Below, one piece after another: positions 27,384-36,297 of a DNA stretch of 64,000 nucleotides (its first letter is position 1; the number at the start of each line of letters is the position of its first letter). Below the pieces are notes generated by a model. That model saw nothing but the letters and a program-made list of their open reading frames with translations, was not told the DNA's origin and made no database searches. Source of the stretch: Parerythrobacter lacustris (GTDB taxonomy: Bacteria; Pseudomonadota; Alphaproteobacteria; Sphingomonadales; Sphingomonadaceae); NCBI RefSeq assembly GCF_024626475.1, contig NZ_JANKHH010000001.1, forward strand, positions 518,281 through 582,280. Direction: 5' to 3'. The position numbers and the translations under genes are program-made.

Positions 27384-27402
27384 TCGCCGGGACCGTCGTC
27401 TG

Positions 27403-27960
27403 ATGTCGGCGCTGCTCGCCGCGCTGCTGGCAGCGGTGATGACCTCGATCGGGAGCCGCGATCAGCTGCTGGTGGCCCACCTCGCCGGTCGTCTGGGCAA
27501 GGGATATGGCTTGCTCGCGACATCGCTGGCGGTCACCGCCGCCTCGACGGCGCTGGCTGCCTGGGCCGGATCGACTGTTTCGGCAATGCTGCCCGCTGCA
27601 GCGAAGCAGATGCTGGTGGCAATGGCGCTGGTGCTGGCCGCAGTCGAACTGGCATGGCCGCGCCGGAAAGCCCTCGCCACCGAGCCGACCCGCTCGCTCG
27701 GGGCGATCGCGATCGTTCTCGCCGCGCAGCAGATCACCGATGCCGCCCGCTTCCTCGTCTTCGCGCTGGCGGCCGCCTTCGCTTCGCCGACGCTCGCCGC
27801 GATCGGCGGTGCGCTCGGCAGCGGGGCGATGCTGGTGCTGGCCTGGGCGGCGCATGACCAATTGGCCAAGTGGCCGATCGCACCGATCCGCCTCGGGCTC
27901 GCTGCCATCCTGCTCGTGGTCGGGGTCGTCATGGGGCTCTCCGCACGAGGACTGATCTAG
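27403..27960 (+). CDS. TMEM165/GDT1-like membrane protein with degenerate motifs
   Basis: 185 residues, six predicted membrane helices in two similar halves. The GDT1/UPF0016 family carries E-x-G-D-K/R-T in both halves for Mn/Ca transport. Here the first half reads TSIGSRDQLLVAHLAGR and the second AAQQITDAARFLVFALAA, at matching places but with the acidic ion-binding residues changed. The family assignment is by pattern and moderately sure. ATG 27403 is chosen because the hydrophobic segment begins there. It is in a likely operon with the PhoX-like gene. Confidence 0.55.
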   Translation: MSALLAALLAAVMTSIGSRDQLLVAHLAGRLGKGYGLLATSLAVTAASTALAAWAGSTVSAMLPAAAKQMLVAMALVLAAVELAWPRRKALATEPTRSLGAIAIVLAAQQITDAARFLVFALAAAFASPTLAAIGGALGSGAMLVLAWAAHDQLAKWPIAPIRLGLAAILLVVGVVMGLSARGLI

Positions 27961-28061
27961 CGATCGATTCTCTCGATTATTGCAAGCGCCACAATCGCCG
28001 GACCCATTGGGCATGCCCTGCGTTGAATGGGTGACCTATTCACGCAACAGGAGACAGCGGC

Positions 28062-28523
28062 ATGGCCGACAAGGGCGACAACTCGAAAACCGAACTTATC
28101 GCGGCGCTCAACGGCGCGCTGGCCGATACCTACGCGCTCTATATCAAGACCAAGAACTTCCACTGGCACGTCGCCGGGCCGCGATTTCGCGACCTGCACC
28201 TTATGTTCGACGAGCAGGCGCAGCAGATGTTCGCCACGGTGGACATCATCGCCGAACGCGCGCGCAAGCTGGATGGCGATACGCTGACCTCAATCGGTGC
28301 GATTGCCAAGCTGACCAAGATCAAGGACCAGGATTCAACCTCGATCGGTCCGGACAAGATGGTGGCCGAACTGAAAAGCGACAACGAGACGCTGCATGCC
28401 CGGCTCGAAACGCTGAAGGATGCGGCGGAAGCGGCGGGCGACAACGCAACCAGCGCCTTAGTCGACGAGTGGATCGATGCCTGCGAGGAACGCATCTGGT
28501 TCCTGCGACAGACTGGCAAGTAG
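28062..28523 (+). CDS. dps: Dps-family DNA-binding ferritin-like protein
   Basis: 153 residues. Ferroxidase-site residues are all visible: KNFHWHVAGPRFRDLH, MFDEQAQQMFATVDIIAER. The length and four-helix pattern fit Dps, which forms a 12-mer that oxidises and stores iron with peroxide and protects DNA in stationary phase. A good ribosome site (AGGAG) sits 8 nt before ATG 28062. Single gene, followed by a terminator hairpin. Confidence 0.93.
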   Translation: MADKGDNSKTELIAALNGALADTYALYIKTKNFHWHVAGPRFRDLHLMFDEQAQQMFATVDIIAERARKLDGDTLTSIGAIAKLTKIKDQDSTSIGPDKMVAELKSDNETLHARLETLKDAAEAAGDNATSALVDEWIDACEERIWFLRQTGK

Positions 28524-28567
28524 GGCCGCGCGCTCAGCATCGAGCCAGAGCAATGGGCCCAGCATGT

Positions 28568-28610
28568 GCAAAGCCCACCAATGTCGCCTGTGCGCCGGCG
28601 GGTTTTTTGC
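28568..28610 (+). terminator. Probable terminator after dps
   Basis: GCAAAGCCCACC (28568-28579) pairs with GGCGGGTTTTTTGC (28597-28610) apart from one or two positions, ending in six T. It lies 45 nt past the dps stop and just before the next gene. Confidence 0.65.
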
Positions 28611-28622
28611 TATCGCACGCAG

Positions 28623-29243
28623 ATGGCAAATGTAACGATCATTGAACGTTCCTACGATGGCATGGTCGCGGACTGGCTCGCACAGCGACTATCGGCGGCA
28701 CTGGCTGCCACCGACGGCAGGATTGCGATCAGCGTGCCGGGCGGCTCGACCCCGTTCCCGATCCTGGAGCGACTGGTCGACAGCGCCATCGACTGGTCGC
28801 GGATCACGGTCTGGCCGGGCGACGACCGGATCGTCCCCGAAGTTCACCCCGCCAGCAACACCGGCAAGATCCGCGCCCTGCTCGAGCCGGCGGGCGCGCA
28901 GGTCGAGCGGCTGGAGGATGCTGCCGAAGTGCCGCATTTCGCGCTCGTCTGGCTGGGCATGGGGGCGGACGGGCACATCGCGTCGCTGTTTCCCAACACC
29001 GATCCGCAGGTGGGCGACCCGCAGATGCTCCGGCGGCTCACCCCCGATCCGCTGCCGCCCGAGGCCCCGTTCGACCGGATCACGCTCACCATCCCCGCGC
29101 TACTGCGCAGCGACGCGCTGGTGTTCGTCATCCGCGGGGAGGACAAGCGCGTGGTGTTCGACGCAGCGGCGCGCGGCGAGCACGATCTGCCGATTGCGCG
29201 ACTGCTCGGCGCAGCGACGCAGGAAATCACGTGCTTCGCCTAA
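28623..29243 (+). CDS. pgl: 6-phosphogluconolactonase
   Basis: 206 residues from ATG 28623. Family motifs are ISVPGGSTPFPILERL, VWPGDDRIVPEVHPASN and the active-site LVWLGMGADGHIASLFPN, with the C-terminal LPIARLL. It hydrolyses 6-phosphogluconolactone in the oxidative pentose phosphate or Entner-Doudoroff route. It is slightly short for the family (about 220-240). No zwf or edd is seen next to it. The Nudix gene starts inside its stop codon (TAATG). Confidence 0.9.
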   Translation: MANVTIIERSYDGMVADWLAQRLSAALAATDGRIAISVPGGSTPFPILERLVDSAIDWSRITVWPGDDRIVPEVHPASNTGKIRALLEPAGAQVERLEDAAEVPHFALVWLGMGADGHIASLFPNTDPQVGDPQMLRRLTPDPLPPEAPFDRITLTIPALLRSDALVFVIRGEDKRVVFDAAARGEHDLPIARLLGAATQEITCFA

Positions 29244-29707
29244 TGCCGGCCGGCCTGCACCGCCGGGCCTATCGCACCGCGCATGCCTTGCGAAAGCTGT
29301 GGTGGCGGCTGACCCGGCCCGAGCTCGAAGGGGTCGCCGTCGTTGCCACCGATCTCAACGACCAGCTGCTGCTGATCCGGATGAGCTACGGTTCGGGCGG
29401 CTGGAACCTGCCGACGGGCGGGATCGCCAAAGGCGAGCCGCTCGAAGCCGCTGCCCGCCGCGAGCTGTTCGAGGAAACAGGGTGCGAGGCGGGCCGTCTC
29501 GACCTGCTCGGCGTGCAGGAGGAAGTGCTGTCGGGCGCATCGAACCGGGTGCATGTCTTCGCCGCGCGCGTTTCCGGGCTACCGAGGGCCGACGGACGCG
29601 AGATCATCGAGGCGCGCTTCTTCCCGATGCATTCGCTGCCCGAACCGCTGACCCACACCACCCGCCGCAGGCTGGAACTTTACCGCGAGGCGTCACAGCA
29701 GCGATAG
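29243..29707 (+). CDS. Nudix hydrolase
   Basis: 154 residues. A complete Nudix box GGIAKGEPLEAAARRELFEETGCE-type motif (split here; key residues G, E, REL and EETG) lies at about residues 57-80, preceded by WNLPTG. ATG 29243 overlaps the pgl stop (TAATG); a GTG at 29231 is an alternative. The family cleaves nucleoside diphosphates linked to another moiety. An N-terminal hydrophobic/basic stretch (RKLWWRLTRPE) is noticeable. Its 3' end overlaps the end of the convergent dinB by 15 nt. Confidence 0.88.
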   Translation: MPAGLHRRAYRTAHALRKLWWRLTRPELEGVAVVATDLNDQLLLIRMSYGSGGWNLPTGGIAKGEPLEAAARRELFEETGCEAGRLDLLGVQEEVLSGASNRVHVFAARVSGLPRADGREIIEARFFPMHSLPEPLTHTTRRRLELYREASQQR

Positions 29708-30820
29708 CTGCGCCTCGTCGCGTCCGCGCTCCGGCTCTGCACCTTCGCGCTCGAGATTGGACAGAGTCAGCCCCATCAGCCGGATCGGCAAAGGCAGCGG
29801 CAGCATCTCTTCCAGCAGGCCGTGCGCCACCCGCGCGAACTCCGTCTTTCCCGGCACATTGTGCGGCAGAGAATGCGCGCGGCTGGCGATGCGGAAATCG
29901 GTGTATTTCAGCTTGAGCGTGATCGTGCGGCCCTTGGCTTCGGCGCGCTCGATGCTTTCCCACACGATATCCACGATGTTATCCAGCGTCTCGCGCAGCA
30001 GCAGGCCGCTCGAAATGTCCTCGCCGAAGGTGCGCTCGCCGCCGACCGACTTGCGGATGCGGTTGGCGCGCACCGGGCGCAGGTCGATCCCCCGCGCGGC
30101 GCGATAGAGATACTCCGCAAAGCTGCCGAAATGCTGGCGCAAGAAGGCGACATCCTTCGCCGCGAGATCCGCGCCGGTTTCGATCCCCAACTTCGCCATC
30201 TTCTCCGCGCCCTTCGGCCCGACCCCGTGGAACCTGCGCACCGGCAGCGACTGGACGAATTGCGCCCCTTCGCCCGGGCGGATTACGCATAGGCCGTCGG
30301 GCTTGTTCTGGTCGCTCGCCAGCTTGGCGAGGAACTTGTTGTAGCTCACCCCCGCGCTGGCGGTCAGCTGCGTCTTGGCGCGGATTTCCTGCCGGATCAG
30401 CTCGGCGATGCGGGTGGCGCTGCCGATGCCGAGCTTGTCCTCGGTGACGTCGAGATAGGCCTCGTCGAGGCTGAGCGGTTCGACCAATTCGGTGTGGTGG
30501 CGGAAGACGGCGCGGATCTGGCGGCTCGCTTCCTTGTAGGCATCGAAGCGGTGGCGCACGAAAATGAGGTCGGGGCACAGCCGCCGCGCGGTGACGCCGG
30601 GCATCGCGCTGCGGACCCCGAACTTGCGCGCCTCATAGCTCGCCGCCGCCACCACCCCCCGCCCGCCCGACCCGCCGACCGCCACCGGTTTGCCGCGCAG
30701 CTCGGGATTGTCGCGCTGCTCGACGCTGGCAAAGAAGGCGTCCATGTCGACATGGATGATCTTGCGCAGGCCGATCGGGGCCTCGGGCGCGTCGCCGTCC
30801 TCTTCGTCCTCTTCCACCAT
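29693..30820 (-). CDS. dinB: DNA polymerase IV (Y family)
   Basis: 375 residues. Y-family motifs are HVDMDAFFASVEQRDNPEL (catalytic Asp), the steric-gate region, LSLDEAYLDVTE (catalytic Asp/Glu) and SAGVSYNKFLAKLASDQNKPDG (split), followed by the helix-hairpin-helix and little-finger domains. The C-terminus QLSLL is a beta-clamp binding peptide. It performs translesion and error-prone synthesis. A highly acidic N-terminal extension (VEEDEEDGDAPEAP) precedes the core. No LexA box was located in the short upstream region. Confidence 0.95.
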   Translation of the reverse strand: MVEEDEEDGDAPEAPIGLRKIIHVDMDAFFASVEQRDNPELRGKPVAVGGSGGRGVVAAASYEARKFGVRSAMPGVTARRLCPDLIFVRHRFDAYKEASRQIRAVFRHHTELVEPLSLDEAYLDVTEDKLGIGSATRIAELIRQEIRAKTQLTASAGVSYNKFLAKLASDQNKPDGLCVIRPGEGAQFVQSLPVRRFHGVGPKGAEKMAKLGIETGADLAAKDVAFLRQHFGSFAEYLYRAARGIDLRPVRANRIRKSVGGERTFGEDISSGLLLRETLDNIVDIVWESIERAEAKGRTITLKLKYTDFRIASRAHSLPHNVPGKTEFARVAHGLLEEMLPLPLPIRLMGLTLSNLEREGAEPERGRDEAQLSLL

Positions 30821-30931
30821 CGCCCTTGATTACGCCCCTGCGCGGCATTTCGGAACCATCTGGCGGCAAAATTCCTTCTGCACTGCACAACGGACTTTCC
30901 TTTTGCCGACCGAGCCACCAAGGACCCTGCC

Positions 30932-32158
30932 ATGCTGACCGCCGGCCATCCCGACCACCGACTGAGCGAACGCGAACTGATCGTGCTGATGGCGCTGCTG
31001 ATGAGCCTGCAGGCCTTCGGCATCGATTCGATGCTGCCCGCGCTCGGCGTGATCGGCAGTGATCTCGGTGCAACAGGAAACGAGCGCCAGTTCGTGATCG
31101 GGGCCTATTTCCTCGGCTCGGGTATCGGGGCATTCTTTCCCGGTGCCTTTGCCGACCGGTTCGGACGCCGGCCGGTGCTTGCCGTGGGCCTGGTGGTCTA
31201 TGTCGTGTTCTCGATCGCCTGCGCATTCGTCACCGCGTTCGACTGGCTGATCGGCCTGCGGCTGGTGCAGGGCCTGTTCTGCGCCGGGCTGAGCGTGGTC
31301 CCGGCGGCGATCGTGCGCGACCGGGTAGGCGGCGACCGCATGGCGCGGTTGATGAGCCTGATCATGATGATCTTCCTCGCCGTGCCGCTGGTCGCCCCGA
31401 CCATCGGCCAGGCGATCCTGACCGTGCTCGACTGGCGCTGGATCTTTGGCGCGATGGCGGTGATGGGCACGCTGGTCGGTATCTGGGTGTGGCTGCGCCT
31501 GCCCGAATCGCTCGTGCCCGAAAACCAGCAGGACATCGAACCGCGCACCATCTTGAAGAACATGGGCAACGCGCTGATGCGGCGCGATTCGATCGGCTAT
31601 GTCATCGGCAGCGCGCTGGTGTTCGGGTCGCTGTTCGGATTCCTCAATTCCTCGCAGCAGCTGATCGGCGAGCATTTCCATGCGGGCGAGAGCTTCGCGC
31701 TGATCTTCGGTGCGGCGGTGCTCGGCATGGTGGTGGCCAATTTCACCAATTCGCGCATCGTCGAACGCTTCGGCGCGCGGCGGGTGAGCCATGCGGCGCT
31801 GCTGGGGTTCATCGCGGCGAGCATCGCGCAATATATCTCCGCCGGACGCGCAGACCAGCAATTGTGGGAATTCGTCCCGATCCTCGCGGTCTCAATGGCC
31901 TCGCTCGGCTTCATCGGCGCGAATTTCAGCTCGATCGCGATGCAGCCGTTCCACCAGATCGCCGGCGCCGCGAGTTCGGCGCAGACCAGCCTGCGCATGG
32001 TGAGCGGCGCGGTCCTCGGCAGCGCGATCGGCTTCGCCTACGACGGCACCGCGCGCCCGCTCGCCACCGCGATGCTGAGCTGCGGGCTGCTGGCACTGGC
32101 GGCGATCCTGTTCAGCGAGAAGGGGCGGCTGTTCGCGCGGCGGACGGTGCAGAGCTAG
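30932..32158 (+). CDS. MFS drug efflux transporter, Bcr/CflA type
   Basis: 408 residues with 12 hydrophobic helices. The loop 2-3 motif is FADRFGRRPVLAVGLVVY (MFS motif A), and RLVQGLFCAGLSVVPAAIVRD with FLAVPLVAPTIGQAIL is the Bcr/CflA group signature (motif C). Such inner-membrane pumps export drugs, or natural products such as sulfonamide, bicyclomycin or cysteine, against protons. It stands alone, convergent with the carboxylase genes (31 nt between stops). Confidence 0.88.
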   Translation: MLTAGHPDHRLSERELIVLMALLMSLQAFGIDSMLPALGVIGSDLGATGNERQFVIGAYFLGSGIGAFFPGAFADRFGRRPVLAVGLVVYVVFSIACAFVTAFDWLIGLRLVQGLFCAGLSVVPAAIVRDRVGGDRMARLMSLIMMIFLAVPLVAPTIGQAILTVLDWRWIFGAMAVMGTLVGIWVWLRLPESLVPENQQDIEPRTILKNMGNALMRRDSIGYVIGSALVFGSLFGFLNSSQQLIGEHFHAGESFALIFGAAVLGMVVANFTNSRIVERFGARRVSHAALLGFIAASIAQYISAGRADQQLWEFVPILAVSMASLGFIGANFSSIAMQPFHQIAGAASSAQTSLRMVSGAVLGSAIGFAYDGTARPLATAMLSCGLLALAAILFSEKGRLFARRTVQS

Positions 32159-32189
32159 TCGGCAGGTCGGCGAGCGCTGGGACGGCGGG

Positions 32190-33743
32190 TCATTCACTCC
32201 CCAGCCGCCGCCACGCCAGCTCGGCGAATTCGCACAGCAGCGGCCGCGTGTCGCGCGGATCGATAATGTCCTCGACATTGAACCGCTCGGCGCTGCGGAA
32301 GGGCGAGGTGACTTTGGCAAGGCGTTCGCGGATCGCTGCCAGTTCGGCGGCCGGGTCCTCGGCGGCTTCGATCTCGCTCTTGTAGGCGACTTCCAGACCG
32401 CCGGCGATCGGGAGCGAGCCCCAGTCGCCCGAGGGCCAACAATAGCGATACTGGTAGCTGCTGTCGTTGCTCATCGCGCTGCCGGCGATGCCATAGGCGC
32501 GGCGCATCACGATGCTGGCGAGCGGCACGGTCGCCTTGTAGACCGCATTCATCGCCTGCACACCGTAGCGGATCGTACCCGCCACTTCCGCCTCGCGCCC
32601 GATCATGAAGCCGGGGTTGTCCACCAGATGCACGATCGGCAGGCGGAACTGGTCGGCCAGTTTGACGAACCGCTCGACCTTCTCGCTGGTCTTGGCATCC
32701 CACGAGCCGCCGAGATAGCTCGGGTCGTTCGCCAGCACCATCACCGGCCAGCCATCCAGCCGGGCGAGGGCAGTGATGCAGGCACGGCCCCATTGTCTGC
32801 CGATCTCGAACACGGTGCCGTGATCGAACAACAGCTCCATCGCGCGGCGCATCGAATAGACCTGCTTGTCCTCGCGCGGGACGAGGCTGAGCAAGGCTTC
32901 CTCCCGCCGGTCGGCGGGGTCGCCGGTTTCGATGCGGCGGGCGAGCTGGCCGACATGCTCGGGCATGAAGCTGAGGAAATGGCGCGCACGGGCGAAGGCT
33001 TCGGCTTCGCTTGCCACTTCGTCATCGACCACGCCGTTGCGGGTGTGGATCGCGCTGCCGCCGAGCGCTTCCTTGGCTTCCTCGTGGTTGGCCGAGCCGC
33101 CATCCTTCCACGCTTCGCCCAGACCGTCGACGACCGCCGGTCCGGCGGCGAAGATCTGGCTCAGGCCCTTGACCATGATCGAGTAATGGCTGGCGACGAT
33201 CCGCGCGGCGCCAAGCCCTGCGGTCGGCCCGAGCGCCAGCGCGACCACCGGCACGGTGTCGAGGTTCCTGACCACCTCGCTCCACATGTGGACCGCCGGG
33301 ATATAGGTCGCACCGATCATCTCCAGCGTCTTGACGCTGCCGCCGCCGCCGGTGCCATCGATCATGCGGATGATCGGCAGGCGCAGCTCGTGCGCCATCT
33401 TCTCGGCCTGCTCCATCTTGCGGCCGATCCCGGCATCCGCCGCGCCGCCGCGAATGGTGAAATCGTCCGCCGTGGCGACCACCGGGCGGCCGTTGATGGT
33501 GGCCTTGCCGAACAGGAAAGGCGCGGGGAGGACGCCCGTCAGTTCGCCGTTCTCGTCATAGGAGCCCTTGCCCGCGATCTTGCCGATCTCGCGGAAGCTA
33601 CCCGGATCGACCAGGCCTGCGAGCCTTGCGCGCGCATCCATCTTGCCCCGCCCATGCTGGCGCGCGACCTTGTCCGCGCCGCCCATCTGCTCCGCCAGCG
33701 CCTCGCGGGCGTGCAGTTCTTCGAGTTCCTTGGCCCAGATCAC
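32190..33743 (-). CDS. Acyl-CoA carboxylase, carboxyltransferase (beta) subunit
   Basis: 517 residues, a usual length. Two crotonase-like halves are present: the N half has GKATINGRPVVATADDFTIRGGAAD and MIDGTGGGGSVKT, and the C half has VDNPGFMIGREAEVAGTIR and the oxyanion glycines in YGIAGSAMSND. Together with the biotin subunit upstream it carboxylates an acyl-CoA. By neighbourhood the candidates are propionyl-CoA (from valine, mmsA) or methylcrotonyl/geranyl-CoA; sequence alone does not decide here. The 110-nt junction with the alpha subunit holds repeats. Confidence 0.88.
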   Translation of the reverse strand: MIWAKELEELHAREALAEQMGGADKVARQHGRGKMDARARLAGLVDPGSFREIGKIAGKGSYDENGELTGVLPAPFLFGKATINGRPVVATADDFTIRGGAADAGIGRKMEQAEKMAHELRLPIIRMIDGTGGGGSVKTLEMIGATYIPAVHMWSEVVRNLDTVPVVALALGPTAGLGAARIVASHYSIMVKGLSQIFAAGPAVVDGLGEAWKDGGSANHEEAKEALGGSAIHTRNGVVDDEVASEAEAFARARHFLSFMPEHVGQLARRIETGDPADRREEALLSLVPREDKQVYSMRRAMELLFDHGTVFEIGRQWGRACITALARLDGWPVMVLANDPSYLGGSWDAKTSEKVERFVKLADQFRLPIVHLVDNPGFMIGREAEVAGTIRYGVQAMNAVYKATVPLASIVMRRAYGIAGSAMSNDSSYQYRYCWPSGDWGSLPIAGGLEVAYKSEIEAAEDPAAELAAIRERLAKVTSPFRSAERFNVEDIIDPRDTRPLLCEFAELAWRRLGSE

Positions 33744-33747
33744 GTCA

Positions 33748-33845
33748 ACTCCCCTTCCCTAGAGGGAAGGGGTCGGGGGATGGGTGTACCACGCCCGCGG
33801 ATGTCGAACCCCCACCCCCGCCCCTCCCCACGGGGAGGGGAGATA
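33748..33845. repeat. G/C-tract palindromes between the two carboxylase genes
   Basis: Two self-complementary hairpins, CTCCCCTTCCCTAGAGGG-AAGGGG-type near 33750-33775 and CCCCTCCCCACGGGGAGGGG near 33823-33842, are separated by C-rich and G-rich tracts that can also pair. The element fills the junction, like those in the valine operon, but is yet another sequence. Confidence 0.7.
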
Positions 33846-33853
33846 TACCCGCA

Positions 33854-35734
33854 TCACTCAGTAGCAGGCTCCACCACGCACAACACCGCCTCGACCTGCA
33901 CCTGCGATCCCTGCTCGACCGTCAGCCCGCTGACCGTCCCGTCGAACGGCGCGGTGAGAGCGTGCTCCATCTTCATCGCCTCGAGCACCAGCAGCCGTTG
34001 CCCGGCGGTGACGGCCTGGCCTTCGCTGACATCAACCGCGATGACCTTGCCCGGCATGGGAGCGATGATCGCGCCATCGGCGGCGGAGGCTTGGCCGGTG
34101 CCGCGGGCTTGATATAGAGTAATGCGGTGAGTCCGTCCGGCTTCCGTGATAATTGCTGCGTCACCTTCGTGATCTGCGTAAAGCTCTGACGGCCAGCGTT
34201 CAGGAATATCGACGACTTGTGGGCCTGCCCCCCAGTCCAGCGTAATCGCTCGCTGAGGCGTAGCATTTAATCTAAAGCCAAAACCGCCGACGGTTTTGGT
34301 CGGAGTCTCCGACCCGCTCAAGACGTAGGCAGCGGTTTCCAAATGGGTCTGCGACGGATGCTCATCTGGAATTAGCGCATCGCCACGCGCGGCGATCAGA
34401 CCGGTCGTCATATCGCCGTCCTGAAATGTTTCGTCGTCGAGCAGCGCGACCACGAAGCCGGCGTTGTTCTTGACCGGATAAATCTCTGTCTCCGACAGAA
34501 TGTGGCGGAGCTTGCCGATGGCGAGTTCTCTCGTCTCCGAATGGGCAATCGCCTTGGCGATCATCGGGTCATAAAACGGCGAAATATCGGAACCTTGTTC
34601 CACACCGGTATCGAAGCGGACGCCGCCACCTGACGCGTGGAAATCGAACCGGTCCAATCGCCCGATGCTCGGCAGAAAGCCTTTCGCCGGGTCTTCAGCG
34701 TAAATGCGGGCCTCAATGGCCCAGCCGTTGATCGAAAGTTCATCCTGCCGTTTCGGCAACACCTCCCCGCTCGCAACCCGCAGCTGCCACTCCACAAGAT
34801 CGACCCCGGTGATTTCCTCGGTGACGGGGTGCTCGACCTGAAGGCGGGTGTTCATCTCCATGAAGAAGATGCGGTCCGCGCGCAGGCCTTCGCTCGCATC
34901 AGCGATGAATTCGATTGTGCCTGCGCCCTCGTAATCGACTGCCTTGGCCGCGCGCACGGCGGCCGCGCAGATCGCTTCGCGGGTGGCTTCGTCCATGCCG
35001 GGGGCGGGGGCTTCCTCGATCACTTTCTGGTGGCGGCGCTGGAGCGAGCAGTCGCGCTCGAACAGGTGGACGACGTTGCCGTGGGCATCGCCGAACACCT
35101 GCACCTCGATATGGCGGGGCGAGGTGATCCACTTTTCGAGCAAGACCTCGTCATTGCCGAAGCTGGCCTTGGCCTCGCGGCGGCAGCTTTCGAGGCTCGC
35201 GGCGAAATCGGCGGGCGCATCGACCTTGCGCATCCCCTTGCCACCGCCGCCCGCGACGGCCTTGATGAGGACGGGATAACCGATGGCCTCAGCCTCCGCC
35301 GTCAGCCGCTCGACCGACTGGTCCGACCCGTCATAGCCCGGCGTCACCGGCACGCCCGCGCTGCGCATCAGCTGCTTGGCCGCGTCCTTGAGGCCCATCG
35401 CGCGGATGCTCGAAGGCTTGGGGCCGACCCAGATGAGGCCCGCATCGAGAACCGCCTGCGCGAAGTCGGAATTCTCGGAGAGGAAACCATATCCGGGGTG
35501 GATCGCATCCGCCCCGGTCTGCTTGGCCGCCGCAATGATCTTCGCGCCCACCAGATAGCTCTCGGCAGCAGGCGAGGGGCCGATATGCACCGCCTCGTCG
35601 GCGGAGCGCACGTGGAGCGCCTTGGCATCGGCATCGGAATAGACCGCCACGGTGGCGATCCCCATCGCGCGCGCGGTGCGGATGATCCGGCAGGCGATCT
35701 CGCCGCGATTGGCGATCAGGAGCTTCTGGATCAT
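33854..35734 (-). CDS. Acyl-CoA carboxylase, biotin carboxylase/carrier (alpha) subunit
   Basis: 626 residues. The order is: biotin carboxylase domain (IANRGEIACRIIRTARAMG; ATP-grasp loop KAVAGGGGKGMRKV; MEMNTRLQVEHPVTE; about residues 1-445), a linker domain, then the biotin carrier domain with LEAMKMEH, the biotinylated lysine near residue 587. It carboxylates biotin with ATP and bicarbonate and works with the beta subunit at 32190-33743. The stretch encoding about residues 320-540 uses visibly less GC-rich third positions than both ends (for example TTATAAAACGG-like text at 34570), suggesting a recombined middle part. The 3' end of the upstream SnoaL-like gene overlaps its ATG by 4 nt. Confidence 0.92.
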   Translation of the reverse strand: MIQKLLIANRGEIACRIIRTARAMGIATVAVYSDADAKALHVRSADEAVHIGPSPAAESYLVGAKIIAAAKQTGADAIHPGYGFLSENSDFAQAVLDAGLIWVGPKPSSIRAMGLKDAAKQLMRSAGVPVTPGYDGSDQSVERLTAEAEAIGYPVLIKAVAGGGGKGMRKVDAPADFAASLESCRREAKASFGNDEVLLEKWITSPRHIEVQVFGDAHGNVVHLFERDCSLQRRHQKVIEEAPAPGMDEATREAICAAAVRAAKAVDYEGAGTIEFIADASEGLRADRIFFMEMNTRLQVEHPVTEEITGVDLVEWQLRVASGEVLPKRQDELSINGWAIEARIYAEDPAKGFLPSIGRLDRFDFHASGGGVRFDTGVEQGSDISPFYDPMIAKAIAHSETRELAIGKLRHILSETEIYPVKNNAGFVVALLDDETFQDGDMTTGLIAARGDALIPDEHPSQTHLETAAYVLSGSETPTKTVGGFGFRLNATPQRAITLDWGAGPQVVDIPERWPSELYADHEGDAAIITEAGRTHRITLYQARGTGQASAADGAIIAPMPGKVIAVDVSEGQAVTAGQRLLVLEAMKMEHALTAPFDGTVSGLTVEQGSQVQVEAVLCVVEPATE

Positions 35735-36249
35735 TTCCTTGTCCAGGCCGCCGGCGCGCCGAGCTCATCGCAACGTTCAGGGCGCTCCATCGTGAAGCTG
35801 GTGTTGGCGACCTTCCAGCCATCTTCACGCTTTACGAGGCTGAGCGAATTGATCCCGCAATGGGTGGTCTCGCCGTTCGCCATGAACCGATACGGCCCCC
35901 ACACATGGGCCATATCGCCGTCGTACAACACGGTGTGCTGGAACATCTGTTCGTCGATTCCGGGAGGCGATTTGAGCCAGTTCTCGAGGTGCTGGGCGAC
36001 CGAGACGAACACGATCATCGGTGCTGCCGGATCCATCCGGTCGTGGATGGTGATCACTCCGCCCGGCTCCATCTGGCGGGCAAGCGCCGTCTTGTCCTCG
36101 CTGCGCAAGGCGTTGAAGAAGAGCGACACGGCCACGGTTATCTCGCCGGATTTCGTCAGATAGATCGTGTCGTCTACCGGCTCCTGCGCGTGCAGCGGAG
36201 CGGCGGCGAGCGTCAGCATGGCGATAGCGGCTTTAAGGGCATGTCTCAT
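35731..36249 (-). CDS. Exported SnoaL/NTF2-like protein
   Basis: 172 residues from ATG 36249. The open frame continues upstream into repeat sequence and is rejected; a signal peptide starts here (MRHALKAAIAMLTLAAAPLHA). The mature part fits the NTF2-like cone: SLFFNALRSEDKTALARQM, VSVAQHLENWL, AHVWGPYRFMANGETTHCG and SLVKREDGWKVANTSF. Such proteins act as ketosteroid-isomerase-like enzymes or binding proteins; the exact role is unknown. Its stop overlaps the alpha carboxylase ATG (ATGA), an odd coupling of a periplasmic protein to a cytoplasmic enzyme. Confidence 0.75.
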   Translation of the reverse strand: MRHALKAAIAMLTLAAAPLHAQEPVDDTIYLTKSGEITVAVSLFFNALRSEDKTALARQMEPGGVITIHDRMDPAAPMIVFVSVAQHLENWLKSPPGIDEQMFQHTVLYDGDMAHVWGPYRFMANGETTHCGINSLSLVKREDGWKVANTSFTMERPERCDELGAPAAWTRK

Positions 36250-36297
36250 AAACGCTGGATTAGCCACCGCTCCGGTTTGTGTCGAGACGGGGGATTT

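Noticed and set aside
28566-28622. Upstream start of pgl at 28566
   Set aside because: The extra residues come from the terminator hairpin after dps and do not resemble the family N-terminus; ATG 28623 fits better.
33748-33845. G/C palindromes as a rho-independent terminator
   Set aside because: There is no T run after either hairpin and the genes on both sides encode two subunits of one enzyme, so a transcript end here is unlikely.
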